From Brucella anthropi ATCC 49188 (GTDB taxonomy: Bacteria > Pseudomonadota > Alphaproteobacteria > Rhizobiales > Rhizobiaceae): a DNA stretch of 64,000 nt. Below the pieces are notes generated by a model that saw nothing but the letters and a program-made list of their open reading frames with translations, had not been told where the DNA came from and did not search any database. The DNA is taken from positions 496,001-560,000 of the forward strand of contig NC_009667.1 of NCBI RefSeq assembly GCF_000017405.1, given 5' to 3'. Shown one piece after another: positions 8,535 to 16,615 of the stretch (the first letter of the stretch is position 1; each line of letters opens with the position of its first letter). Both the position numbers and the translations under genes were made by a program.

Positions 8535-9896
8535 TCATTCGACAATCGTGCCCGGCACGATGATTGATGCGCTTAACCCGCCTTGTGAGCGGTTTTGCAG
8601 CTGCAATTCGCCACCCATCCGTTCTGCCGCCATTTTCACAATTGCGAGGCCAAGGCCGCTGCCGGTTTCGTTGCGATGTGCGCCACGGAAGAAACGCTCG
8701 GTTACATGCGGCATTTCGCTGTCGGGAATGCCAGGTCCATTATCCTCGACAGTGAGCCTGACTTTGCCCGCTTCAGCTTCGATCCGGCAGCGCACGGCGC
8801 CATCCCTGGGCGAGTGATTGACGGCATTTTCGATCAGGTTGCGAGCAGCAAGCGTGAAGAGATGCGGGGAGGGCAACTGCACCAGCGGCATGTTGTCTGG
8901 CAATTCGATGGAAATGCCGCGCTGGACTGCGAGCATCCGCATGTCGGTGGATACCGCAACCAGAAGCTGGCACACCGGTTCGTATGCTGGTGCTTCGATC
9001 TCATCGCTGGTTTCAAGCGCTGCCAGATCCAGAAGCTGGTTGGTGAGGCGGCTGGTGCGGTCGACGCCCGCCGCGATCTGGCGCACCGCATTGGCGCGCA
9101 TTTTTTCATCCTTCGCACCTTCGGCAATCTGTGCCTGCGTCTTCAGTCCGGCGAGCGGCGTCTTCAACTCATGCGCGGCAAAGATCGCAAAGTTGCGCTC
9201 GCGCTCGCGCGCCTCTTCAACGCGATGGAAAAGCCCGTTCAGCGCGGTGACGGCGGGTGCGATCTCCTTGGGCAGGTTCTGTTCGGGCAGTGGGCGCAGA
9301 TCCTGCGCCTGCCGCTTGGAAAGCACGGATGCAAGGCGGCTCAGCGGGTCGAGGCCCCGCCGCACGCACAGCCAGATCATGAGCGCCAGAACCGGCAGCA
9401 TCAGCAGGGCTGGCAGCACGAGGCCCGCCACGACGTTTTGCACCAGCCTTTCACGAACGCTCAGGCTGTCGCCGACCATGACACGCAGTCCGAGCTGGGT
9501 ATTTTCGACAGCGAATACACGCCAGCGATCACCCGCAACTTCCGTATCGGAAAAGCCGTTTGCAACATTGGTGAGCCGCACGCCGGGCGCACTTTCGGAA
9601 CGTCCCACCAGCTTGCCGTCAAGCGCCCATATCTGGCAGAACAGCTGCCGGTCATAAAGCGGAAAATCCGGCATTGGCTTCAGCGACAATTGCCCGCCAT
9701 CGCCTTCCGGGCCAACCTCCACACGGTGCTCGGTCAGAAGCGAATTGACCATGCGTGCGGCCTCCATCAGGCGCGCATCGAGCACTTTTTCAAGCTGTGA
9801 CTGGGTGCTGATATGGATCCACACCACCGCGAAAAGCCACACGAGACAGGTAACGCCGATCAGGATGCCGGTCAGGCGGCTGCGGATGGAATTCAT
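8535..9896 (-). CDS. Sensor histidine kinase of a PmrB/QseC-like two-component system
   Basis: A 453-residue membrane kinase. There are two membrane helices (about 8-28 and 156-178) around a periplasmic domain of roughly 125 residues, then a HAMP-like linker, the phosphoacceptor box AAHELKTPLAG with His242, and an HATPase domain with EDNGPGIPDSE and GSGLGLAI. The architecture matches the QseC/PmrB class that partners OmpR-type regulators. Its start overlaps the upstream regulator gene by four bases, so regulator and kinase are co-translated. The signal sensed cannot be read from the sequence. The neighbouring dsbD group suggests envelope or metal stress, but that is inference. Confidence 0.9.
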   Translation of the reverse strand: MNSIRSRLTGILIGVTCLVWLFAVVWIHISTQSQLEKVLDARLMEAARMVNSLLTEHRVEVGPEGDGGQLSLKPMPDFPLYDRQLFCQIWALDGKLVGRSESAPGVRLTNVANGFSDTEVAGDRWRVFAVENTQLGLRVMVGDSLSVRERLVQNVVAGLVLPALLMLPVLALMIWLCVRRGLDPLSRLASVLSKRQAQDLRPLPEQNLPKEIAPAVTALNGLFHRVEEARERERNFAIFAAHELKTPLAGLKTQAQIAEGAKDEKMRANAVRQIAAGVDRTSRLTNQLLDLAALETSDEIEAPAYEPVCQLLVAVSTDMRMLAVQRGISIELPDNMPLVQLPSPHLFTLAARNLIENAVNHSPRDGAVRCRIEAEAGKVRLTVEDNGPGIPDSEMPHVTERFFRGAHRNETGSGLGLAIVKMAAERMGGELQLQNRSQGGLSASIIVPGTIVE

Positions 9897-10558
9897 GCGC
9901 TTGCCCCTGCCAGACGGTAGCCGACCCCACGCACCGTTTCGATATAATCCGAACCGAGTTTCGAGCGCAGATGATGGATATGGACTTCCACTGCGTTGCT
10001 CTCCACTTCCTCCTGCCAGCCATAAAGCGCTTCTTCCAGTGAGGATTTGGAGAAGGTGGCGGTCGGCCGTTCCATCAAGGCGCGCAGGATCGAGAATTCG
10101 CGTCGGGTCAGCCTGACGGGTTCACCATGAAGAAGCACCGACATCTCCGCCGGGTCCAGTTCCACGCCGCGCCATTCAAGCAGGGCATTGGCGCGCCCTG
10201 CACCGCGTCGGGCGACTGCGCGCACGCGGGCTGCAAGCTCATGCAGGTCGAAGGGCTTGCCGACATAATCGTCGGCACCTGCATCAAGGCCGGCAATGCG
10301 CTCGGGCACTTGATCGCGGGCAGTCAACAGTAGCACCGGTGTCTCGTCGCGGCCGCGCCGCATCGTTCTGAGGATGTCGAGGCCCGAGCCATCGGGCAGC
10401 ATCAGGTCGAGCACCACGGCATGATAGTTCTGGGCGGCAAGGGCTGCTTCCGCATCGCCGCAATTGGAAACGGCATCCACGGTGAAACCGGCAAGCCCCA
10501 ATCCTACGGTCAGTCCGTCGAGGAGGATCGCGTCGTCTTCTACCACGAGTATGCGCAT
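9893..10558 (-). CDS. OmpR-family response regulator (PmrA/QseB-like)
   Basis: A 221-residue regulator. The receiver domain has the acidic pair Asp8/Asp9, the phosphoacceptor Asp51 in VVLDLMLPDGSG and Lys101 in VGKPF. The C-terminal winged helix contains RLTRREFSILRALM and EVHIHHLRSKLG. It is the first gene of the two-component pair and reads away from dsbD. A direct repeat of CTTAAG with five bases between copies lies in its upstream region (10618-10634), the spacing bound by PmrA/QseB-type regulators, so autoregulation is likely. Confidence 0.92.
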   Translation of the reverse strand: MRILVVEDDAILLDGLTVGLGLAGFTVDAVSNCGDAEAALAAQNYHAVVLDLMLPDGSGLDILRTMRRGRDETPVLLLTARDQVPERIAGLDAGADDYVGKPFDLHELAARVRAVARRGAGRANALLEWRGVELDPAEMSVLLHGEPVRLTRREFSILRALMERPTATFSKSSLEEALYGWQEEVESNAVEVHIHHLRSKLGSDYIETVRGVGYRLAGASA

Positions 10559-10617
10559 GAGTTCCTGTTTCCGCCTTCATTGACAATTAGAAGCACACGG
10601 GCTTTTCACCGCGCCAG

Positions 10618-10634
10618 CTTAAGGCTGTCTTAAG
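10618..10634. promoter_or_regulatory. PmrA-type box between the two-component genes and dsbD
   Basis: CTTAAG at 10618-10623 and again at 10629-10634, separated by five bases (GCTGT), reproduce the CTTAAG-N5-CTTAAG arrangement known for PmrA/QseB-class regulators. Each hexamer is itself palindromic, so the box can serve either strand. It is 60 bases upstream of the divergent regulator start and 54 bases upstream of the preferred dsbD start. Confidence 0.65.
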
Positions 10635-10687
10635 GTGGCCGGAGCATTCGCCTTTTGCAACATGATCAATTTGTCCGAATCGAATTT

Positions 10688-12505
10688 ATGCGGAAAATCG
10701 TAATGCGTTTCTTTACGGGCCTCGCTGGCTTATTCATCAGTTTGTTTCTTGCGCTCGGCCCGGCATCGGCAGCGAACCCGCTGCCGGTCGATCAGGCTTT
10801 CCGCCTGAGTGTGCTGAAGGATACGGATGGCCGTCTCGTGCTGAACTGGCAGATCGCGGATGGTTACTATCTTTATCGCGATCACATCGAGGCGAAGGAC
10901 GGGCAGGGAAATGCGCTTGCCGTCGATACGCAGCCCGGCCAGCCCAAGGACGATCCGAATTTCGGACGGCTTGAAGTCTATTACACCCATGCCACAGCAA
11001 GTGTGAAAGCAGATGCACAGCCGGTGGAACTGACCTATCAGGGCTGTCAGGAAGACGGCATCTGCTACCGTCCGGAAACCAGAACCGTCGATCCGGTCAC
11101 GCTCGCCATATCCAGCGAAATGGGGCAGAAGGCCAAAGCGCTGACGCAGGCATCGGTCTTCGCTCCAGCTGCTATGCCAACCGTTGAGCAGAATACGGCG
11201 TTTGCCCTTGCACCCGAAAAAGGCATGGTCGAAGGACTGCTCGATCAGGGCGGCACCGGGCTGGTGATCGCGGCGTTTCTGGCTTTCGGTGTTCTGCTTG
11301 CTTTCACGCCGTGCGTGTTTCCCATCTATCCGATCCTTGCCGGAACGCTGGCCCGCGAAGGTGAAAAGCTGACGGCAAAGCGCGGCTTCGTGCTTTCCGC
11401 CGTCTACGTCGTCAGTCTCGCACTGGGCTTTGCCGTGGTGGGTGCAATTGCAGGCTGGTCGGGGCAGAATCTGCAGATGGTGCTGCAGTCGAAATGGACC
11501 GCGCTTGCACTGGCCGGACTATTCACGCTTCTGGCGCTTTCCATGTTCGGCCTGTTCCAGATACAGCTTCCAAATTCATGGGTCAGCGCAATTTCGTCGC
11601 GTACTGGCCCCAATGGCCAGCAGCGGACAGGTTCCAAGCGGTCGGCAGCCATTCTCGGTTTCTCGTCCGTGCTGATTGTCGGCCCCTGCGTGACGGCTCC
11701 GCTTGCAGGCGCGCTGCTCTATATTGCGCAGACGGCCAATGTGGCTCTGGGCGCTTCCGCGCTCTTTGCGCTCGGTATCGGCAAGGGACTTCCGCTCATT
11801 GCGTTCGCCACGCTTGGCGCTGGCACGCTTCCGCGCGCAGGCGCATGGATGGAAACGGTGAAGCAGATTTTCGGCTTCGGTTTTCTGGCAACCGCAATCT
11901 TCATGGCCGCCCCGCTTCTGCCGCCCGGCGTGGACATGGTGCTGTGGGCGCTCCTGCTTTTCGGGGCTGCAAGTTTCGCATTTCTGAGGATTCCGGGGCG
12001 CAGCGTTGTGGCGCGCACAATCGGCACCGCAGCCTTCGTTTACGGTGTCATTTTGATGCTCGGCGTGGCTTCGGGCGGAAAAGACCCGTTGCAACCGCTG
12101 GCCGCATTCGGTAACCGTGGCGGCAACCAGAATCTGGCCGCGCTGCAATTTGCGCCGGTCGAGACTGTTTCTTCCCTTCAGGAGAAACTTGTTGAAGCGC
12201 GCGGCGACAAGCCGACGCTTGTCTATTTCACGGCGGACTGGTGCGTAAGCTGCTCCACCGTGGAGCGCCGGGTTTTGCCCGACGCGAGCGTGAAGAAGGC
12301 GCTGGGCGACTATCAGCTCATCAAGGCGGATATTTCGCAGCTTACCAGCGGCAATGCCGATCTTATGGCAAAGCTTGGTGTCGCCGGCCCGCCGACGATG
12401 ATCTTCTTCGATCGCATCAGCAAAGAACCGGAGGGGACCAGATTGGTGGGCGATGTCACGACCGCCTCTATCGAACGTTCGGTAGGCCTTGTGAGCGCTG
12501 ACTAG
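10688..12505 (+). CDS. dsbD: DsbD, thiol:disulfide interchange protein
   Basis: A 605-residue three-domain reductase. A signal peptide (MRKIVMRFFTGLAGLF to GPASA) precedes the periplasmic alpha domain with its cysteines in YQGCQEDGICYR. The membrane domain of about eight helices has cysteines in FTPCVFPIYP and VGPCVTAPLAG. The C-terminal thioredoxin-like domain has WCVSC. DsbD carries electrons from cytoplasmic thioredoxin to periplasmic partners. An earlier ATG exists at 10655 and a later one at 10703; I chose 10688 because it directly precedes the signal peptide and leaves room for a promoter near the CTTAAG box. It is followed by an L,D-transpeptidase and a DsbA-like protein on the same strand. 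Confidence 0.93.
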   Translation: MRKIVMRFFTGLAGLFISLFLALGPASAANPLPVDQAFRLSVLKDTDGRLVLNWQIADGYYLYRDHIEAKDGQGNALAVDTQPGQPKDDPNFGRLEVYYTHATASVKADAQPVELTYQGCQEDGICYRPETRTVDPVTLAISSEMGQKAKALTQASVFAPAAMPTVEQNTAFALAPEKGMVEGLLDQGGTGLVIAAFLAFGVLLAFTPCVFPIYPILAGTLAREGEKLTAKRGFVLSAVYVVSLALGFAVVGAIAGWSGQNLQMVLQSKWTALALAGLFTLLALSMFGLFQIQLPNSWVSAISSRTGPNGQQRTGSKRSAAILGFSSVLIVGPCVTAPLAGALLYIAQTANVALGASALFALGIGKGLPLIAFATLGAGTLPRAGAWMETVKQIFGFGFLATAIFMAAPLLPPGVDMVLWALLLFGAASFAFLRIPGRSVVARTIGTAAFVYGVILMLGVASGGKDPLQPLAAFGNRGGNQNLAALQFAPVETVSSLQEKLVEARGDKPTLVYFTADWCVSCSTVERRVLPDASVKKALGDYQLIKADISQLTSGNADLMAKLGVAGPPTMIFFDRISKEPEGTRLVGDVTTASIERSVGLVSAD

Positions 12506-12506
12506 A

Positions 12507-12607
12507 GCATTTCCAGCAAAACTGCGAAGCGGTTTTGCGTCGGATAATGCAAAAAAACAAAGAGATAGAGCATTTCCGATGGCTCAGGAAAAACAGGAAA
12601 TGCTCTA
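12507..12607. repeat. Composite palindromic intergenic repeat
   Basis: Two palindromes in tandem. The first (12507-12550) runs from GCATTTCCAGCAAAA through cgaagcggttttgcg to ATAATGC. The second has a 12-base stem, 12566-12577 with 12596-12607 (TAGAGCATTTCC and its complement). The element follows the dsbD stop directly. Frames that start inside it would give the next gene a false N-terminus. It belongs to the palindromic family that recurs through the window and resembles the mosaic intergenic elements known from rhizobia. Confidence 0.75.
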
Positions 12608-12648
12608 GAAATAAAGGATTTCAAGATGGCCCGGGGGCAAGGAAATTG

Positions 12649-13443
12649 ATGGTACTGAATGAAAAGCCGGATGCACGGAGATCGCTGCTACGGATGGCTG
12701 TGGTTGCCTGTCTGCCTTTTGCTGCCGCAGCATGTACGACCGCATCCGCAGATCGACCGATTGCCGTTACCATGCCGCAGACTGTTGCTTTCACGCCGGA
12801 GCCTGTTGCCGTTGAACCGGTCAGCGAACCGGCACCGGAAGTACAAACGGCCAAGAGCGAATATGAGACCATGTATGGCGCGGTGAACGACCGCGGCAAT
12901 CTCATTCCGGCACTTGATCTCAGCAAGATTGCGGATCGCAATCTGCGCCGGGAAGTCGATTATGCCACGACGGAGCCGGTTGGCACTATCGTGGTCGATC
13001 CCTATGCGCGCTATCTCTATCTCGTGCAGCCGGGCGGCAAGGCGATCCGTTATTCTGTGGGTGTCGGTCGCGCTGGTCTGACTTTCAAGGGTGATGCCAA
13101 GCTTGCATACAAGTCGCAGTGGCCGCGCTGGACGCCGACAGCCAACATGATCAAGCGCAATCCGGAACATTACGCAAAATACGCCAATGGTCTGGAAGGC
13201 GGCATCCGCAACCCGCTCGGTGCCCGTGCGCTTTATCTTTATCGTGATGGCAAGGACACGCTGTACCGCATCCACGGCACCAACGAGCCCTGGTCCGTCG
13301 GCAAGGCGGCATCGTCCGGCTGCATCCGTCTCTACAATCAGGACATTCTCGATCTCTACAAGCGCGCCACCGCCGGTGCGCGTGTCGTCGTGTTGGATAA
13401 ATCCCAGTCTGGAGCAAAGGCGGGGAAAGGAGCAAGCTCATGA
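12649..13443 (+). CDS. L,D-transpeptidase (YkuD family) lipoprotein
   Basis: A 264-residue envelope enzyme. The N-terminus ARRSLLRMAVVACLPFAAAAC ends in a lipobox-like AAAC, so the mature protein is probably a lipoprotein. The YkuD domain covers roughly residues 110-250, with catalytic HGTNEPWSVGKAASSGCIRL containing the active Cys. Such enzymes make 3-3 peptidoglycan crosslinks or attach proteins to the wall. The start at 12649 is preferred because AAGGAA lies just upstream; a longer frame from 12535 would begin inside the palindromic repeat. Its stop overlaps the next gene's start (ATGA), so it is coupled to the DsbA-like protein and lies downstream of dsbD. Confidence 0.9.
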   Translation: MVLNEKPDARRSLLRMAVVACLPFAAAACTTASADRPIAVTMPQTVAFTPEPVAVEPVSEPAPEVQTAKSEYETMYGAVNDRGNLIPALDLSKIADRNLRREVDYATTEPVGTIVVDPYARYLYLVQPGGKAIRYSVGVGRAGLTFKGDAKLAYKSQWPRWTPTANMIKRNPEHYAKYANGLEGGIRNPLGARALYLYRDGKDTLYRIHGTNEPWSVGKAASSGCIRLYNQDILDLYKRATAGARVVVLDKSQSGAKAGKGASS

Positions 13444-14054
13444 TGAATCGTCGTCAGATACTGGCAGCAACGGCAGCCGGTGCCGCAACGATTGCGATTT
13501 CAGGCGGCGAAAGCCTTGCACAGCGCGTGCCGACGGTTGCGGAAGTGCTTTACGACAAGGAAATTCCGGTTCTGGGCAACCCGAACGGCAATGTGACCAT
13601 CGTGGAATATTTCGATTACCAATGCCCCTATTGCAAGAAGGGGCATGGCGAGCTGATGCGCGTGGTCAAGAATGACGGCAATGTTCGCCTTGTCATGAAG
13701 GACTGGATCATCTTCGGTGACACGTCGGCCTATGCCGCACGTCTCGTTCTGGCTGCGGAAAAGTCCGGCAACTATGTGAAGGCCATGGAGGCGTTGATGG
13801 CAACGCCCGGTCGTCTTACGCCGGAACAGGTGGATACGGCACTGAAGAAGGGTGGGCTTGATCCGGCAAAGCTCAATGCAGCCTACAAAGCCGATTCCAA
13901 GCGCATCAACGCCATTCTTGAGCGCAACATGGATCAGGGCGAAGCCTTCAATTTCGGCGGTACGCCTTCCTTCGTTATCGGTACCAAGCTCTATGGCGGG
14001 GTCATGAAGGAGCCGGAACTGATCGAAGCGATCAAGGAAGCGCGGAAGGCCTAA
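13440..14054 (+). CDS. DsbA-family periplasmic thiol oxidoreductase
   Basis: A 204-residue thioredoxin-fold protein. The N-terminus MMNRRQILAATAAGAATIAI carries a twin-arginine-like RRQILA and a hydrophobic stretch, so it is exported, possibly through Tat. The active site is CPYC in FDYQCPYCKKGHGEL, and the cis-Pro loop is GGTPSFVIG. The overall form matches the Com1/DsbA_2 group of oxidoreductases in alphaproteobacteria. It overlaps the upstream transpeptidase by four bases, and a hairpin at 14071-14098 probably ends the transcript. Whether it oxidises, isomerises or is kept reduced by DsbD cannot be told from the sequence. Confidence 0.92.
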   Translation: MMNRRQILAATAAGAATIAISGGESLAQRVPTVAEVLYDKEIPVLGNPNGNVTIVEYFDYQCPYCKKGHGELMRVVKNDGNVRLVMKDWIIFGDTSAYAARLVLAAEKSGNYVKAMEALMATPGRLTPEQVDTALKKGGLDPAKLNAAYKADSKRINAILERNMDQGEAFNFGGTPSFVIGTKLYGGVMKEPELIEAIKEARKA

Positions 14055-14070
14055 TTCAATACCATTTGTG

Positions 14071-14098
14071 AAAGGGCGGAGTTGAAATGCCGCCCTTT
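14071..14098 (+). terminator. Hairpin after the DsbA-like gene
   Basis: AAAGGGCGG (14071-14079) pairs with CCGCCCTTT (14090-14098) across a ten-base loop, 16 bases after the stop codon and followed by a short T-rich stretch. Confidence 0.65.
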
Positions 14099-14240
14099 CT
14101 TGATTCAAAACGGATAATGCTGCGGGCCGTTAATGGTAATCCAGAGTGCCAAACTGGTCGATATCTGTCTTGCCACTTCATCGTCTGTCGATCGCATCCT
14201 TTCGCACTCTCCGGAGACGTATTTCGATGCTTTGAGAATA

Positions 14241-15218
14241 TTAGCGCAATTTTACGATCAGAACTCTGTCCGACGTCATCTCCCAGGAAATATTCTTTGA
14301 CCAATTGGTCCCGGTCTGGGGCACGCCATTAATGCAAATCAATCCGTAAGTACCAAGTCTGCTGGCAAGAAATGCACTTCCATTGTTGAAGTGAATTTCA
14401 GATGTATTCGGACCAGATTCATTGTCTTTTATGAAGTTGAATCGGAAGCTCGCGCCTTCAGAAAAATCCTCATCCTTTTGTCCGCTAATCTCTAGCAAGC
14501 TGGCATTAAAAATATCAAATTCAGAATTACTGATAGATGTCTTTTGAGAATAAATTATAAAACTCGCGTCTAGTATTGTTATTCTCTGGCCAAAAGCCAT
14601 TTTCCCATTCGTATAAAATTCAGTTGTATAAAATTCTAATTTACTGTTTGTGATGTTTATATCATTTCCCTCGAACGCCAATACTTTGGAATTTGTATTG
14701 AGTATCGACTCGCTGATGGAGAATTCTCCGAACTTTATATTTTCTGAATCTATACTTAATGAGCTACTATTTATATATAGAATTGATCCTGTCAAATCCG
14801 TTACATCTGAGGTTAGAATGTGTGTGAGGGAGTTTTCATCTAAATATATTCTCCCAGATTCTGATATAAAGCTTGATACGTTGTGTACCAAAAAACGGCC
14901 ATTGAGTATTTTTATTGTTTCGTCACCGAATGGATTATAAACATATAATGTTTGTGCATTACCCGCGAAATCAAAGATAACTTCTCCACCGGTTACTGAA
15001 ATTACCGGAGTTTCTTGGTCTGCCGTCGGGTTCCAGGAAACAATGTCTGTCGCTGTGGATTGCTTCAAGGTCAGCGTTTTTCCCGGCGCATTCATCTCGA
15101 AGCTGCTTCCGTTATCCTTGGAAAAGGAGACAGCCGAGGTGCAAAGGCTCTCTTGAGATTCATAGCTGCTATCAAATACCTGTGATTTATCCGGGTCCCA
15201 TGTGAACTGTTTAACCAT
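14241..15218 (-). CDS. A+T-rich orphan protein with beta-solenoid-like repeats
   Basis: A 325-residue protein with no family I recognise. It begins MVKQFTWDPDKSQVFDSSYE with no signal peptide. After about residue 70 it is a run of short beta-strand-like units rich in Ser, Asn, Ile and Phe (for example SISESILNTNSKVL, SISNSEFDIFNASLLEISG), typical of right-handed beta-helix or adhesin passenger sequences. No membrane anchor or autotransporter barrel follows. Base composition is far below the neighbours: 14761-14820 counts to about one third G+C. AAGGAA shortly upstream of the ATG supports the start. Composition and lack of relation to flanking genes suggest recent acquisition; the function is unknown. 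Confidence 0.65.
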   Translation of the reverse strand: MVKQFTWDPDKSQVFDSSYESQESLCTSAVSFSKDNGSSFEMNAPGKTLTLKQSTATDIVSWNPTADQETPVISVTGGEVIFDFAGNAQTLYVYNPFGDETIKILNGRFLVHNVSSFISESGRIYLDENSLTHILTSDVTDLTGSILYINSSSLSIDSENIKFGEFSISESILNTNSKVLAFEGNDINITNSKLEFYTTEFYTNGKMAFGQRITILDASFIIYSQKTSISNSEFDIFNASLLEISGQKDEDFSEGASFRFNFIKDNESGPNTSEIHFNNGSAFLASRLGTYGLICINGVPQTGTNWSKNISWEMTSDRVLIVKLR

Positions 15219-15529
15219 TCTAAATTCCTTGGTGCTATTGAAAATGTATTTTAATCGATAAATAATATCGGATTGGCGGTCGAATTAAATCTAGTATTTC
15301 TTCCGGGGGAGGAGATTTATTGATTCTCTGTTTTGTTGCTGGATTTGATTTTACTGTGCGTTGAGGCAAGTTTCTGTCCGGCCAGATGATGGAGCTGATT
15401 GCCGAATTGTTCTCACTTGCGGACAAAACGTGCAACGATATCGTCTCGAATTTGAAAGCAAGCAGCGGAGTGTAGCTTCGACGCGGTGGCATTAGCCTTC
15501 CTTCATGCTCATATTGAAGGAATACCGAC
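15219..15529. other. A+T-rich intergenic region upstream of ada
   Basis: This gap separates the A+T-rich orphan gene from ada, which are divergent. The part next to the orphan gene shares its low G+C content. The only structure I can support is the Ada-type site at 15449-15461. A minus-strand frame of 121 codons crosses the gap into ada, but it has no recognisable features and is treated as chance. Confidence 0.5.
15449..15461 (+). promoter_or_regulatory. Candidate Ada box upstream of ada
   Basis: AAT (15449-15451), six bases, then GCAA (15458-15461) fits the A-box/B-box layout recognised by methylated Ada in Escherichia coli. It is 69 bases upstream of the ada ATG, where an activator site would be expected. 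The motif is short, so chance occurrence is possible. Confidence 0.45.
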
Positions 15530-16615
15530 ATGAACCTTATGACCATGAAGACCCACGACCCTGATGAAAACCGCTGGCAGAAAGTGCTCGACCGCGACAA
15601 GGCGTCGGACGGTGCATTTGTCTATGCGGTGCGCACTACGGGCGTCTATTGTCGTCCATCATGCCCGTCGCGGCGTGGAAAACGCGAAAATGTGCAGTTC
15701 TTCGACGGTTGCGAGGATGCAGAACGCGCTGGCTTCCGGCCATGCATGCGCTGCAAGCCGCATCTCTCCGAAACCTTGGCGACGCAAAACAGCACGCGTT
15801 ACGCCGATATGGTAGCTGCCGCCTGCCGCTTCATTGAGATGGCGGAAGAGGTGCCTTCCCTTGAAGAAATAGCGGCTTCCGTGAAGGCGAGCCCTGCCCA
15901 TTTTCATCGTGTTTTCAAGGAGTTCACGGGGCTGACCCCGAAAGCCTATGCGAATGCGCATCGTGCAAAGAAGATGCGGGCGGCGCTCGATGCACCGGAA
16001 ATCCGTGTAACCGACGCCATCTATGATGCCGGTTACAATTCCAGCAGCCGATTTTATGAGGCTTCGGATGGGATTTTGGGAATGACTCCAAAGGCTTACA
16101 AGCAAGGTGGCAAGAATGCGGATATTCGTTTTGCCATCGGTCAGTCGTCACTCGGGGCCGTTCTGGTGGCCGCAAGCGGCAAGGGCGTCTGTGCCATTTT
16201 GATGGGGGACGACCCGGAAGAATTGATCCGCGATCTGGAAAAGCGTTTTCCGCAGGCCAATCTCATCGGCGCGGACCGCGATTTCGAGAACATGGTGGCC
16301 GAGGTGGTCGGCTTCGTCGAAGCGCCACGCATTGGCCTCGACCTGCCACTCGACCTGCAGGGAACCGCTTTCCAGCAGCGCGTCTGGCAGGCATTGCGCG
16401 AAATTCCTGCGGGAAAAACAGTGAGTTACACTGATATTGCCGAGCGCATCGGCGCGCCGAAATCGGTGCGGGCGGTGGCACAGGCCTGTGCGGCCAACAA
16501 GATTGCTGTCGCGGTTCCGTGCCACCGGGTCGTGCGCAACGATGGCGGTCTTTCCGGCTATCGCTGGGGCGTCGAGCGCAAGCGCGATCTCCTGGAGCGG
16601 GAGAGCCAGGCATGA
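15530..16615 (+). CDS. ada: Ada, methyl-sensing regulator and O6-alkylguanine transferase
   Basis: A 361-residue bifunctional protein. The N-terminal zinc domain has Cys41, Cys45, Cys72 and Cys75 (VYCRPSCPSRR and PCMRC), where Cys41 would be the methylphosphotriester acceptor. An AraC-type helix-turn-helix region follows (SLEEIAASVKASPAHFHRVFKEFTG). The C-terminal transferase has the acceptor Cys331 in VPCHRVV. It repairs alkylated DNA and, once methylated, activates its own promoter. AAGGAA about seven bases upstream supports the start. The stop overlaps the start of the following oxygenase gene by four bases, so the two form an operon. Confidence 0.95.
   Translation: MNLMTMKTHDPDENRWQKVLDRDKASDGAFVYAVRTTGVYCRPSCPSRRGKRENVQFFDGCEDAERAGFRPCMRCKPHLSETLATQNSTRYADMVAAACRFIEMAEEVPSLEEIAASVKASPAHFHRVFKEFTGLTPKAYANAHRAKKMRAALDAPEIRVTDAIYDAGYNSSSRFYEASDGILGMTPKAYKQGGKNADIRFAIGQSSLGAVLVAASGKGVCAILMGDDPEELIRDLEKRFPQANLIGADRDFENMVAEVVGFVEAPRIGLDLPLDLQGTAFQQRVWQALREIPAGKTVSYTDIAERIGAPKSVRAVAQACAANKIAVAVPCHRVVRNDGGLSGYRWGVERKRDLLERESQA

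Noticed and set aside
15235..15600. 121-codon minus-strand frame across the ada start
   Set aside because: No domain, overlaps ada antisense, and is partly the A+T-rich spacer.
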